Assembly (NCBI GenBank): GCA_964581815.1
Contig: CAZORE010000004.1
Location: 62,001 to 126,000 of the forward strand
Length of the DNA stretch: 64,000 nucleotides
Source of the DNA: Trebonia sp964581815
GTDB lineage: Bacteria; Actinomycetota; Actinomycetes; Streptosporangiales; Streptosporangiaceae
Direction: 5' to 3'
The notes below the pieces were generated by a model that saw nothing but the letters and a program-made list of their open reading frames with translations, searched no databases and was not told the origin of the DNA. Shown in pieces: positions 8,060 to 14,839 of this stretch (its first letter is position 1; each line of letters opens with the position of its first letter). The translations under genes were made by a program, and so were the position numbers.

Positions 8060-9858
8060 TGCGCTGCCTCCTCGGCAGGGTTGTAGGCCGCCGCGCGGGC
8101 AGTGCCGTTCATGACCGGGCCCTCGGTGACGAGGCCTTCCGTGGCGAGGATGAGCTCGTCGCGGTCGAAGGGTGGCCGGCCGAACTCGGTGAAGACCTCA
8201 CCGCGCACGAACACCACGACCCGGTCGCAGATCACCAGGTCGGACAGCTCGTCGGTGCATAGCAGCACGCCGGCGCCGCTTTCCGTCGCCACGTCGGCGA
8301 GTGAGCGCAGCAGCAGTTCTTTCGACGCGACGTCCACGCCGCGGGTCGGGGTGATCGCGACGATCAGCGAGGGGTTGTGCGCGAGCGACCGGGCGACGGT
8401 CACCTTCTGCTGGTTGCCGCCGGACAGCTCGCTGACCGGCTGGCCCGGGCCGGACGACACCAGGGACAGCGCGGCGGTCAGCGGGGCCGCGGCGGTCGCC
8501 CGGGCGCGCGGGCGCAGCACACCGAGCCGGCCGGCCAGCCGCCTGGTGATGGTCATCGTGATGTTCTCCGCGACGCCGAGCATCGCCACGAATCCCTCCG
8601 CGCGGCGGTCTTCCGGTATGTAGCCGATCCCGGCGCGCTGCGCGGCCGCGCGCTGGCCCGGCGGCACCAGGCGATCGCGCAGCCTGACCTCGCCGCCGGT
8701 GCTCGCCTCCGCGCCGGCCACCACCCGGCCGAGGGTGGCCACGCCCGCGCTGAGCAGGCCGGTGACGCCGACCACCTCGCCTGCGTGCACCCGCAGCGTC
8801 ACGCCCGCCAGGCGGCCGCGGGCCGAGTCCGACGTGAGGCCGTCGACGGCGAGCACCACATCGCCGGGCACCAGGTCGGGGGCGGCCTTGCCGGGCGCCG
8901 TGCCCGCGGACGGCGTGGCCTCAGGTGCCGTGTCCCCGGGCGCTGTGTCCCCGGCCCCGGGGGTGGCGCTGACCGGGACGGTAGCACCCGCCTCCGTTAT
9001 GGCTGCTCCTGGGGGCGAGCCGGCGACTGGGGAGGGCGGGCCGGGGGCAGGGGTGGTCGGCCCGGTGAGTGGGGAGGTCGGGCCAGGGGCGGGGGAGGTC
9101 GGGCCGGCGGCGGTGCGGACCCCGCCGACCATCGCCGCCACCAGCTCGTCCTTGCCGAGGCTGGCCGTCGGCGCCGCGAGCACGAGCTCACCGTCGCGCA
9201 GCACGGCGACGTCCTGGCAGATCTCGAAGACCTCTTCCAGGTGGTGAGAGATGTAAAGGACGGCCACGCCCGCCTCGGTGAGCTGGCGTACCCGGTCGAA
9301 CAGCCGCACGATGGCCTGGCGCTCAAGGGCGGCGGTGGGCTCGTCGAGCAGCACGCACCGGGCGCCGCGGGCGAGCGCCCGGACAATCTCGACGACCTGC
9401 AGCTGCTCGACGGACAGCTCACGGCAGGGTGTCTCCGGCGCGATGTCGAAGCCCCACTCCCGCATGATGTCGCGGGTCCGCCGGCGCATCGTGTGCCAGC
9501 TAACCGTGCCGGGAGCGGTCCCGTGCGGGCTGGCGCCGAGGAAAACGTTCTCCGCGACCGACAGGTGGGGCACGATCATCGAGTGCTGGAACACCGTGGC
9601 GATCCACTCCCGCCAGCGCTGGATGTCGCCCACCCGCGGCGCGGGCGAGCCGCCGAAGCGCACGGTGCCCCCGTCCGGCTCGCTGAGGCCGGACAGGATG
9701 GACACCAGGGTGGACTTGCCGGCGCCGTTGCGGCCCACCAGGCCGAGGCACTGCCCGGCGCCGATGGACAGGTCGACGCCGCGCAGCGCGCGGGTGGTGC
9801 CGAACCGCTTCTCAACGCCGGTCACCTCGACTAGCGCCGGGCGGCCGGTTGATGTCAT
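8056..9858 (-). CDS. Ribose-type sugar ABC transporter ATPase with long inter-domain linker
   Basis: A 600-residue double ATPase (RbsA/MglA type). Domain 1 has Walker A GRNGAGKST near residue 40, a degenerate signature LSVEQ and Walker B VLLDEPTAALE. Domain 2 has the usual non-canonical P-loop region and signature LSGGNQQK, but its Walker B reads VAITPTRGVD where relatives have a DEPTRG-type sequence, so the catalytic Glu is missing. Between the domains (about residues 246-335) is a roughly 90-residue Pro/Thr/Ala/Gly-rich linker with repeated GPTSP-like units; most family members have a much shorter join. ATG 9858 follows GGAGG. Confidence 0.92.
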   Translation of the reverse strand: MTSTGRPALVEVTGVEKRFGTTRALRGVDLSIGAGQCLGLVGRNGAGKSTLVSILSGLSEPDGGTVRFGGSPAPRVGDIQRWREWIATVFQHSMIVPHLSVAENVFLGASPHGTAPGTVSWHTMRRRTRDIMREWGFDIAPETPCRELSVEQLQVVEIVRALARGARCVLLDEPTAALERQAIVRLFDRVRQLTEAGVAVLYISHHLEEVFEICQDVAVLRDGELVLAAPTASLGKDELVAAMVGGVRTAAGPTSPAPGPTSPLTGPTTPAPGPPSPVAGSPPGAAITEAGATVPVSATPGAGDTAPGDTAPEATPSAGTAPGKAAPDLVPGDVVLAVDGLTSDSARGRLAGVTLRVHAGEVVGVTGLLSAGVATLGRVVAGAEASTGGEVRLRDRLVPPGQRAAAQRAGIGYIPEDRRAEGFVAMLGVAENITMTITRRLAGRLGVLRPRARATAAAPLTAALSLVSSGPGQPVSELSGGNQQKVTVARSLAHNPSLIVAITPTRGVDVASKELLLRSLADVATESGAGVLLCTDELSDLVICDRVVVFVRGEVFTEFGRPPFDRDELILATEGLVTEGPVMNGTARAAAYNPAEEAAQ

Positions 9859-9879
9859 GGCGGTTCCTCCGGGGGGTCG

Positions 9880-9912
9880 GGTGGCCGGCGTCCGCCAGGG
9901 ACGCCGGCCACC
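9880..9912 (-). promoter_or_regulatory. Intra-operon hairpin between binding-protein and ATPase genes
   Basis: A perfect 13-bp inverted repeat (GGTGGCCGGCGTC, 9880-9892, and its complement, 9900-9912) with a 7-nt loop lies in the 88-bp gap after the binding-protein stop. There is no T-run, so it is more likely an RNA-processing or 3'-stabilising stem, or a partial terminator, than a full stop. Such stems commonly keep binding-protein mRNA in excess over the membrane components. Confidence 0.6.
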
Positions 9913-9946
9913 GGGCTGGCTGGGACGTTACTCGTTACTCGTTCGG

Positions 9947-11149
9947 TCAGGAAGAGGCGCAGACTCCGCCGTGCGCGGCCCCGTACGCGTTGCCCCACAG
10001 CGTCTGGTCGCTGACCGCGGTGGTGGTGACCGAGGCGGGCAGGCCGTCGACCGGGCTCGACAGGGTGAGCGTGCTCGACGCCTTAGTGACGAACGGCGCG
10101 ACGATCGGGTCGGCGAGGTTGGTGTCGCCCTGGTAGGTGACGTTCGCCAGCGCGGGGGCGCCGCCGCCTGGGTCGCCGACCTTGTGCACGACGCCGTTGG
10201 CGGCGTCCACCGCGTACTTGATCGCGTACTGCGCGTAGAGGTTGGCGGGCTGCGACTGCGACGCGCTGACCGACCCGTTGCTGATGTCGCACATCTCGAA
10301 CGGCACGCCGTCATCGCTGATCAAGATGACCGGGCTGGCCGAACCGGGGCCCATGTTCTTGCTCTTGAGCAGCGGGATGATGCCGGTGTCGGGGCTTGAC
10401 CACTGCGAGTAGATGGCCTTGAGCTGCGAGCCGTAGGCGTTGATCGCGTTCTGCGCGTCGGTGACCGCGGTCGCGTCCGTCCACACCGTCGGCTCCTTGA
10501 GCACCTTCACGCCCGGGTCGTTCGCCGACATGCAGGAGTTGAAGGCGTCGGTGCGGTCCGCGCCGTTAGACGAGGTGAGGTCGCCCTCAAGGTCGAGCAC
10601 GTACCCCGACTTCACCTGCGACGAGATGTACGCGCAGGCGTCCTGCCCGTACAGGGTGTTCGACGCGCGGACCACCATGTAGACCTTCCCGACGCCGACG
10701 ATCGTGTCGACGGAGACGAGCTGCACGTTGTGCTGGGCCGCGTAGGTGATCGCCGGCCCGAGGCTGGTCGCCGTCTCCGGGTTCACGATGATGGCCTTGG
10801 CGCCCTCGTTGACGAGCTGCTCGATCTGCTGGTTCTGCAGGCTGGCGCTCGCGGCGGACAGCAGCGGGCCGAGCAGCTTGACGTTCATCTGCTGCGCGTA
10901 CTGCGTCTCGTAGTTGATGTAGGCGGACCAGAAGGCAGTGTTGTTGTAGGTCAGGCTGACGCCGATGGTGACCTGGCCTCCGGACGACGAGCTCGCCGCC
11001 GACGCGGCGGCCGTGCTGACCGCCGCCGAGGCGGTGCTGGCCGGCGCGGCGGCCGAGGTGCTGCTTGTCGAGCTGGAGCTGCAGGCCGCGGCGAGCAGTC
11101 CTGCAGCGGCGAGCAGGACGGTGCCAGCGAGGCGTCTTCTTTGACTCAT
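9947..11149 (-). CDS. Sugar-binding lipoprotein of the fucose ABC importer
   Basis: A 400-residue periplasmic-binding-protein type I (ribose/galactose family) exported lipoprotein. Lipobox LLAAAC near residue 23 is followed by a Ser/Thr/Ala spacer of about 35 residues typical of actinomycetes. The mature domain begins at VTIGVSLTYNN. A strong ribosome site (GAGGAGAG) precedes ATG 11149. It is second in the operon, 26 bp after fuconate dehydratase and upstream of the ATPase and permease. L-fucose as ligand is inferred from the operon. Confidence 0.92.
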   Translation of the reverse strand: MSQRRRLAGTVLLAAAGLLAAACSSSSTSSTSAAAPASTASAAVSTAAASAASSSSGGQVTIGVSLTYNNTAFWSAYINYETQYAQQMNVKLLGPLLSAASASLQNQQIEQLVNEGAKAIIVNPETATSLGPAITYAAQHNVQLVSVDTIVGVGKVYMVVRASNTLYGQDACAYISSQVKSGYVLDLEGDLTSSNGADRTDAFNSCMSANDPGVKVLKEPTVWTDATAVTDAQNAINAYGSQLKAIYSQWSSPDTGIIPLLKSKNMGPGSASPVILISDDGVPFEMCDISNGSVSASQSQPANLYAQYAIKYAVDAANGVVHKVGDPGGGAPALANVTYQGDTNLADPIVAPFVTKASSTLTLSSPVDGLPASVTTTAVSDQTLWGNAYGAAHGGVCASS

Positions 11150-11175
11150 TGACTCTCCTCAGGGGATTTCGGTTT

Positions 11176-12609
11176 TCACTGGCCTTGCTGAACAATCGGG
11201 GCCGCCGTTACCGGGGCCTTGGACGGGTTGTCGAAGTGACCGGGCAGCCGCTGCCAGACGGCGCCGTGGGGGAACTCGTAGTCGCGGAGCGACTGCTGCC
11301 GCAGCGTGGCGGAGAAGCCGGGCGCTGACGGGGCCAGGTACCGGCCGCCGGTGACGCGGACCGGGTCGGTGAAGTGCTCGTGCAGGTGGTCGACGTACTC
11401 AAGGACCCGGTCGGCCCGCGGCCCGCTGACGCCGACGAAATCGAACATCGCCAGGTGCTGGACCATCTCGCACAGGCCCACGCCCCCCGCGTGCGGGCAG
11501 ACGGCCACGCCGAACTTCGCGGCGAGCAGCAAGATCGCCAGGTTCTCGTTGACGCCGGCCACCCGGCAGGCATCGATGGTCAGCACGTCCGCCGCCTGTG
11601 CCTGGAGGAGCTGCTTGAAGATCACCCGGTTGGCGACGTGCTCGCCGACGGCGACCTTGGCGGGCGCGATCGCGGCGCGGATCTTCGCCAGGCCGAGGAT
11701 CTCATCCGGGCTCGTCGGCTCCTCCACCCAGTACGGCTGCCACGGCGCGAGCGCTGCGATCGCCGCGGTGGCCTCGGCGATCCCCCAGCGCTGGTTGGCG
11801 TCAACCGCAATCCTGATGCCGGGCCCTACCGCCTCCCTGGCCAGGGTCATGCGCCGCACGTCATCGGCGGTGTCGGCGCCGACCTTCAGCTTGATCTGGG
11901 TAAAGCCGTCGGCGACCGCCTGACGGGACAGCTCGGTCAGCTTCTCGTCGGAGTAGCCGATCCAGCCGGGCGTCGTGGTGTAGGCCGGGTAGCCGGAGCG
12001 CTCGAGCTCGGCGATCCGCGCGGCCTTGCCCGGCTGCGCCGCGCGCAGGATCTCGAGCGCCTCGGCCGGGGTGAGCGCGTCATCCAGGTAGCGGAAGTCG
12101 ACCAGCCCGACGACCTGCTCCGGTGTCAGGTCGGCGAGCAGCCGCCAGACCGGCTTGCCCGCCACCTTCGCGGCCAGGTCCCAGGCCGCGTTGACCACCG
12201 CGCCGATGGCCATGTGCATGACGCCTTTCTCCGGGCCGAGCCACCGGAGCTGGCTGTCGCCGATCATGGCGGCGCTGAGGCCGCCGAGGTCGGCGCTGAC
12301 GTCGGCGACGTTCCGGCCGACGATGTGGTGGCGCAGCGCGGCGATCGCGGCCACCATCACCTCGTTGCCACGCCCGATGGTGAAGCACAGCGCGTGCCCC
12401 TCAAGCCCGGGCGCGTCCGTGCGCAGCACAGCGTAGGCAGCCGAGTAATCGGGATCGGGATTCATCGCGTCCGACCCGTCGTGCTGCAGCGAGGTCGGGA
12501 AGCGGACGTCGTAACAGTCGAGCGCGACGATCCTCGCACCCGCTCGGTCGGTCACGGCGCCCGGTACCGTCGCGATCGCCGCGGGCACCTCTGGCTGCAC
12601 ATGAGTCAC
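11176..12609 (-). CDS. fucD: L-fuconate dehydratase (enolase superfamily)
   Basis: A 477-residue enolase-superfamily enzyme that removes water from L-fuconate to give 2-keto-3-deoxy-L-fuconate. The N-terminal capping domain has DGSDAMNPDPDYSAAY, highly characteristic of FucD. The barrel shows KLKVG (catalytic Lys near 240-242), VDANQRW (metal Asp), WVEEP (metal Glu), GEHVANRV (metal Glu) and CPHAGG (catalytic His). GTG 12609 gives about 24 residues more than well-known relatives; GTG at codon 19 is an alternative start. It is the first gene of the fucose operon. Confidence 0.95.
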   Translation of the reverse strand: MTHVQPEVPAAIATVPGAVTDRAGARIVALDCYDVRFPTSLQHDGSDAMNPDPDYSAAYAVLRTDAPGLEGHALCFTIGRGNEVMVAAIAALRHHIVGRNVADVSADLGGLSAAMIGDSQLRWLGPEKGVMHMAIGAVVNAAWDLAAKVAGKPVWRLLADLTPEQVVGLVDFRYLDDALTPAEALEILRAAQPGKAARIAELERSGYPAYTTTPGWIGYSDEKLTELSRQAVADGFTQIKLKVGADTADDVRRMTLAREAVGPGIRIAVDANQRWGIAEATAAIAALAPWQPYWVEEPTSPDEILGLAKIRAAIAPAKVAVGEHVANRVIFKQLLQAQAADVLTIDACRVAGVNENLAILLLAAKFGVAVCPHAGGVGLCEMVQHLAMFDFVGVSGPRADRVLEYVDHLHEHFTDPVRVTGGRYLAPSAPGFSATLRQQSLRDYEFPHGAVWQRLPGHFDNPSKAPVTAAPIVQQGQ

Positions 12610-12735
12610 TAGCGCTCCTCAACCCTCGGTCATCTGATGTATTGATCGGATGTTTGCACGGGTTCACGCCGGCTGCAAGACTTTTGCTCGGACAAATGCA
12701 TCTATTCGTCCGATCATCGGATGTGTTCTGGCCGT
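12610..12735 (-). promoter_or_regulatory. Fucose-operon control region with GntR-type palindromes
   Basis: The region upstream of fucD is locally AT-richer than its surroundings and holds two related elements. One is CATCTGAT-6-ATCGGATG (12631-12652). The other is the perfect 13-bp palindrome TCCGATCATCGGA (12709-12721), extended by TG. Both contain ATCGGATG. A further arm TCGGAC/GTCCGA (12688-12693 and 12708-12713) overlaps the second. These fit dimeric GntR/FCD operators and probably serve the regulator at 3285-3962. The rest of the 329-bp gap (12736-12910) shows no clear element. Confidence 0.55.
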
Positions 12736-12910
12736 GGTTACCGTCTTCTCGCCATCGCCGCCGATAGTGGCGCTGCGGATGCCGCCGGCCCGCTCCGGAC
12801 ACCTGATGTCTGCCGCCAGGGGTTGCGACGGGTGCGACGGGTATGACGGATGCGGCGAACGTGACGAGTGGGCTCACGATCGGCCGCCCATGAGGCGGGT
12901 CCGCTCGGGG

Positions 12911-12947
12911 TTGACTTAGGTAAGGCTAACCTAATTAGATGAGGCTC
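12911..12947 (+). promoter_or_regulatory. Promoter with DtxR/IdeR iron box
   Basis: The 19-bp element TTAGGTAAGGCTAACCTAA (12916-12934) matches the DtxR/IdeR/DmdR iron-box consensus at nearly every position. It lies between a -35 TTGACT (12911-12916) and a -10 TTAGAT (12935-12940), spacing 18. Iron-loaded repressor would therefore cover the promoter. A transcript starting 8 nt after the -10 would begin at the ATG at 12948, giving leaderless mRNA. Confidence 0.85.
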
Positions 12948-13676
12948 ATGGAGTTCGATCTGCTTCCCGGCCCGTCGCTGCCGGAGCGCGCCCGCACCGC
13001 GCTTGCCCAGGCCGCGACGGCGACCGTTAGTGACGCGGCGACACCGCCAGGCGGCCCGGCCGTGGCCGGGCCCGTGTCCGTCCGGGCGATGCGGGACGGC
13101 CGCCCGCTGCTGCTGCCACCCGCTGGGTCCCCGGTCGCCCGCTGGCTGTCCGGGCAACCGGGCGCGGTCCGGGTGTCGCTGCCGGCCGTGGCGCCGTTCT
13201 CCGCGCTGCGGCTGACCGGGACGGTCACGCCGTTCCCGGCGGCCGGAGTCCCCGGGGACCCCGCGTGGCTGGTGAGCCTGGGGTCGGTCGAGTTCACCGG
13301 CGGGGGGAAACCACGGGTTGCGGTCGAGGATTTCCGGGCCGCCAGTCCGGACCCGCTGTGGCCGGTGGCCCACGGCATCCTGCACCACCTGGAGCACGGC
13401 CACGTGAGCGAGCTCGTCCGCTGCGTGCGCGCGCACGGGATGGCGCGCACCGAGTGGGTGGTCCCGCGGTGCCTCGACCGTTACGGCCTTGAGCTGGTCG
13501 TCCTCACCACCGAAGGGATCGCCACCGTGCGGATGTCCTTCCCCGACGGCCCCGTTGGCTCGCTTGACGACCTGCCGGTGTCGCTGCGCGCCGCGCTGAC
13601 CTGCCACTGCCAGGGCGAGCACGGGGGCGGGCACGGGCACGCGCGCGGGCACGAGCACGGGCGCGGGCAGGGATGA
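12939..13676 (+). CDS. DUF2470-domain protein under iron control, with His-rich tail
   Basis: A 245-residue soluble protein whose C-terminal half resembles the DUF2470 domain of haem-utilisation (HugZ-like) proteins: HGILHHLEHGHVSELVRCV, then the DRYGLELVVLTTEG and VRMSFPD segments. The last 25 residues are a His/Gly-rich tail starting CHCQGEH, a plausible metal-binding tail. ATG 12939 overlaps the promoter's -10 box; ATG 12948, giving 242 residues, is more likely if the transcript is leaderless. Iron-box control and the His tail point to iron or haem handling. The precise activity is unknown. Confidence 0.82.
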   Translation: MRLMEFDLLPGPSLPERARTALAQAATATVSDAATPPGGPAVAGPVSVRAMRDGRPLLLPPAGSPVARWLSGQPGAVRVSLPAVAPFSALRLTGTVTPFPAAGVPGDPAWLVSLGSVEFTGGGKPRVAVEDFRAASPDPLWPVAHGILHHLEHGHVSELVRCVRAHGMARTEWVVPRCLDRYGLELVVLTTEGIATVRMSFPDGPVGSLDDLPVSLRAALTCHCQGEHGGGHGHARGHEHGRGQG

Positions 13677-13679
13677 GGG

Positions 13680-14720
13680 TCAGCCGCGGGGGGCCAGGGC
13701 CGGGACGGCGGCGGCCTCGGTGGACCGGCGGATGATGAGCTCGGGCTCGAAGATGACCTGCTGGTGCTGGTGGGCCTCGTCGGAGGCCGCCTCGGCGAGC
13801 AGCATGCGGGCCGCGGTGCGGCCGAGTTGCTGCCGGGGCTGGCGGACCGAGGTGAGCGGGACCGCGGCCGCCGCGGCGAAGTCGATGTCGTCGTAGCCGA
13901 CGATGGCGACGTCTTCTGGCACCCGGATCCGGTGCCTGGTCATCTCCTGCAGGACGCCGAGCGCGATCAGGTCGTTGGCGCAGAACACGGCGGTGGGCCG
14001 GGCGGCCGCGGGCAGCGCCGCGATCTCCGCGCCGGCCTTCTGCCCGGCGGCCACGTTCAGCGAGCCGCCCTCGATCACGTGCAGGTCGCCGGCGGGACGC
14101 CCGGCCCGCTCCAGGGCGTGCCCGGCGCCCTCGAGCCGGTCGGCCACCTGACGGATCGCCTGCGGCCCGCAGGCGTAGGCGATGTGCTCGTGCCCGACGG
14201 CCAGCAGGTGGGAGACCGCGAGGTCGCCGCCGAGCACGTCGTCGACGGCGACCGAGCAGTGGCCGCGCGAGGGCGACCGGCTGTCCACAAGCACGACCGA
14301 CGTGCCCCGCCGCTGCAGCCGGGTCAGCCGTGGGCCCGCGCCGACCACCGGGGTGATCAGCACGCCCTGCACCCGGTGCTCCTCAAGCAGTTCCAGGTAG
14401 CGCTTTTCCTTGCGCTCCTGCTCGTCGCTGTTGCACAGGATGACGGCGAGGCCCGCCTTGCTCGCCTCGTCCTCCACGCCGCGGGCCAGGTCGGTGAAGA
14501 ACGGGTTGGCCACGTCGAGCACGACCAGGCCGATCGTCCGGCTCCGGCCGGCCCGCAGCTGGCGGGCCGACTCGTTCCTGACGAAGCCGAGTTCCCTGAT
14601 CGAGGCGTTCACCCGGTCCCGCGTCGGCCGGGCGACGATTTCTGGCCGGTTGAGCACGTTGGAGACCGTGGCGACGGAGACGCTGGCGTGCGCCGCGACC
14701 TCCCGGATGCTGACCGGCAC
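13680..14720 (-). CDS. LacI-family transcriptional regulator
   Basis: A 346-residue repressor with the N-terminal LacI helix-turn-helix (REVAAHASVSVATVSNVLNR, residues about 6-25), hinge helix, and periplasmic-binding-protein-like ligand domain. GTG start at 14720. It is the last gene of a minus-strand block with alpha-L-rhamnosidase and a MalFG-type importer. Palindromic sites with a central CG, as LacI proteins bind, occur at 21166-21179 before that block and at 33348-33359 before the rhamnose importer. It ends 3 bp from the stop of the convergent DUF2470 gene. Confidence 0.92.
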   Translation of the reverse strand: MPVSIREVAAHASVSVATVSNVLNRPEIVARPTRDRVNASIRELGFVRNESARQLRAGRSRTIGLVVLDVANPFFTDLARGVEDEASKAGLAVILCNSDEQERKEKRYLELLEEHRVQGVLITPVVGAGPRLTRLQRRGTSVVLVDSRSPSRGHCSVAVDDVLGGDLAVSHLLAVGHEHIAYACGPQAIRQVADRLEGAGHALERAGRPAGDLHVIEGGSLNVAAGQKAGAEIAALPAAARPTAVFCANDLIALGVLQEMTRHRIRVPEDVAIVGYDDIDFAAAAAVPLTSVRQPRQQLGRTAARMLLAEAASDEAHQHQQVIFEPELIIRRSTEAAAVPALAPRG

Positions 14721-14750
14721 GCTTACCCGCTTCTCCGTGGACAGTGCTGT

Positions 14751-14818
14751 CGAACTCTTTTCTTGCCGATGAACCTCCCGGCAGATCCGTCAGGTGACGG
14801 GGGGAAGAAAAGAGTTCG
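14751..14818 (-). promoter_or_regulatory. 14-bp inverted repeat upstream of the LacI gene
   Basis: CGAACTCTTTTCTT (14751-14764) and its exact complement AAGAAAAGAGTTCG (14805-14818) flank 40 bp in the 119-bp gap between the rhamnosidase stop and the LacI start. They could be two operator half-sites for DNA looping, or a large stem forming a terminator after the rhamnosidase gene. The loop carries no obvious T-run. An AT-rich CCTAAAACGATACAT just beyond resembles a degenerate LacI site. Confidence 0.5.
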
Positions 14819-14839
14819 CCTAAAACGATACATCCTGTG

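Noticed and set aside
6188..8086. 632-residue open frame on the plus strand
   Set aside because: It lies antisense to the SDR, permease and ATPase genes, is rich in Arg/Gly/Asp/His as expected for GC-rich shadow frames, and shows no family motif.
8377..9834. 485-residue plus-strand frame over the ABC ATPase
   Set aside because: It is antisense to a gene with clear Walker and signature motifs and has no motifs of its own.
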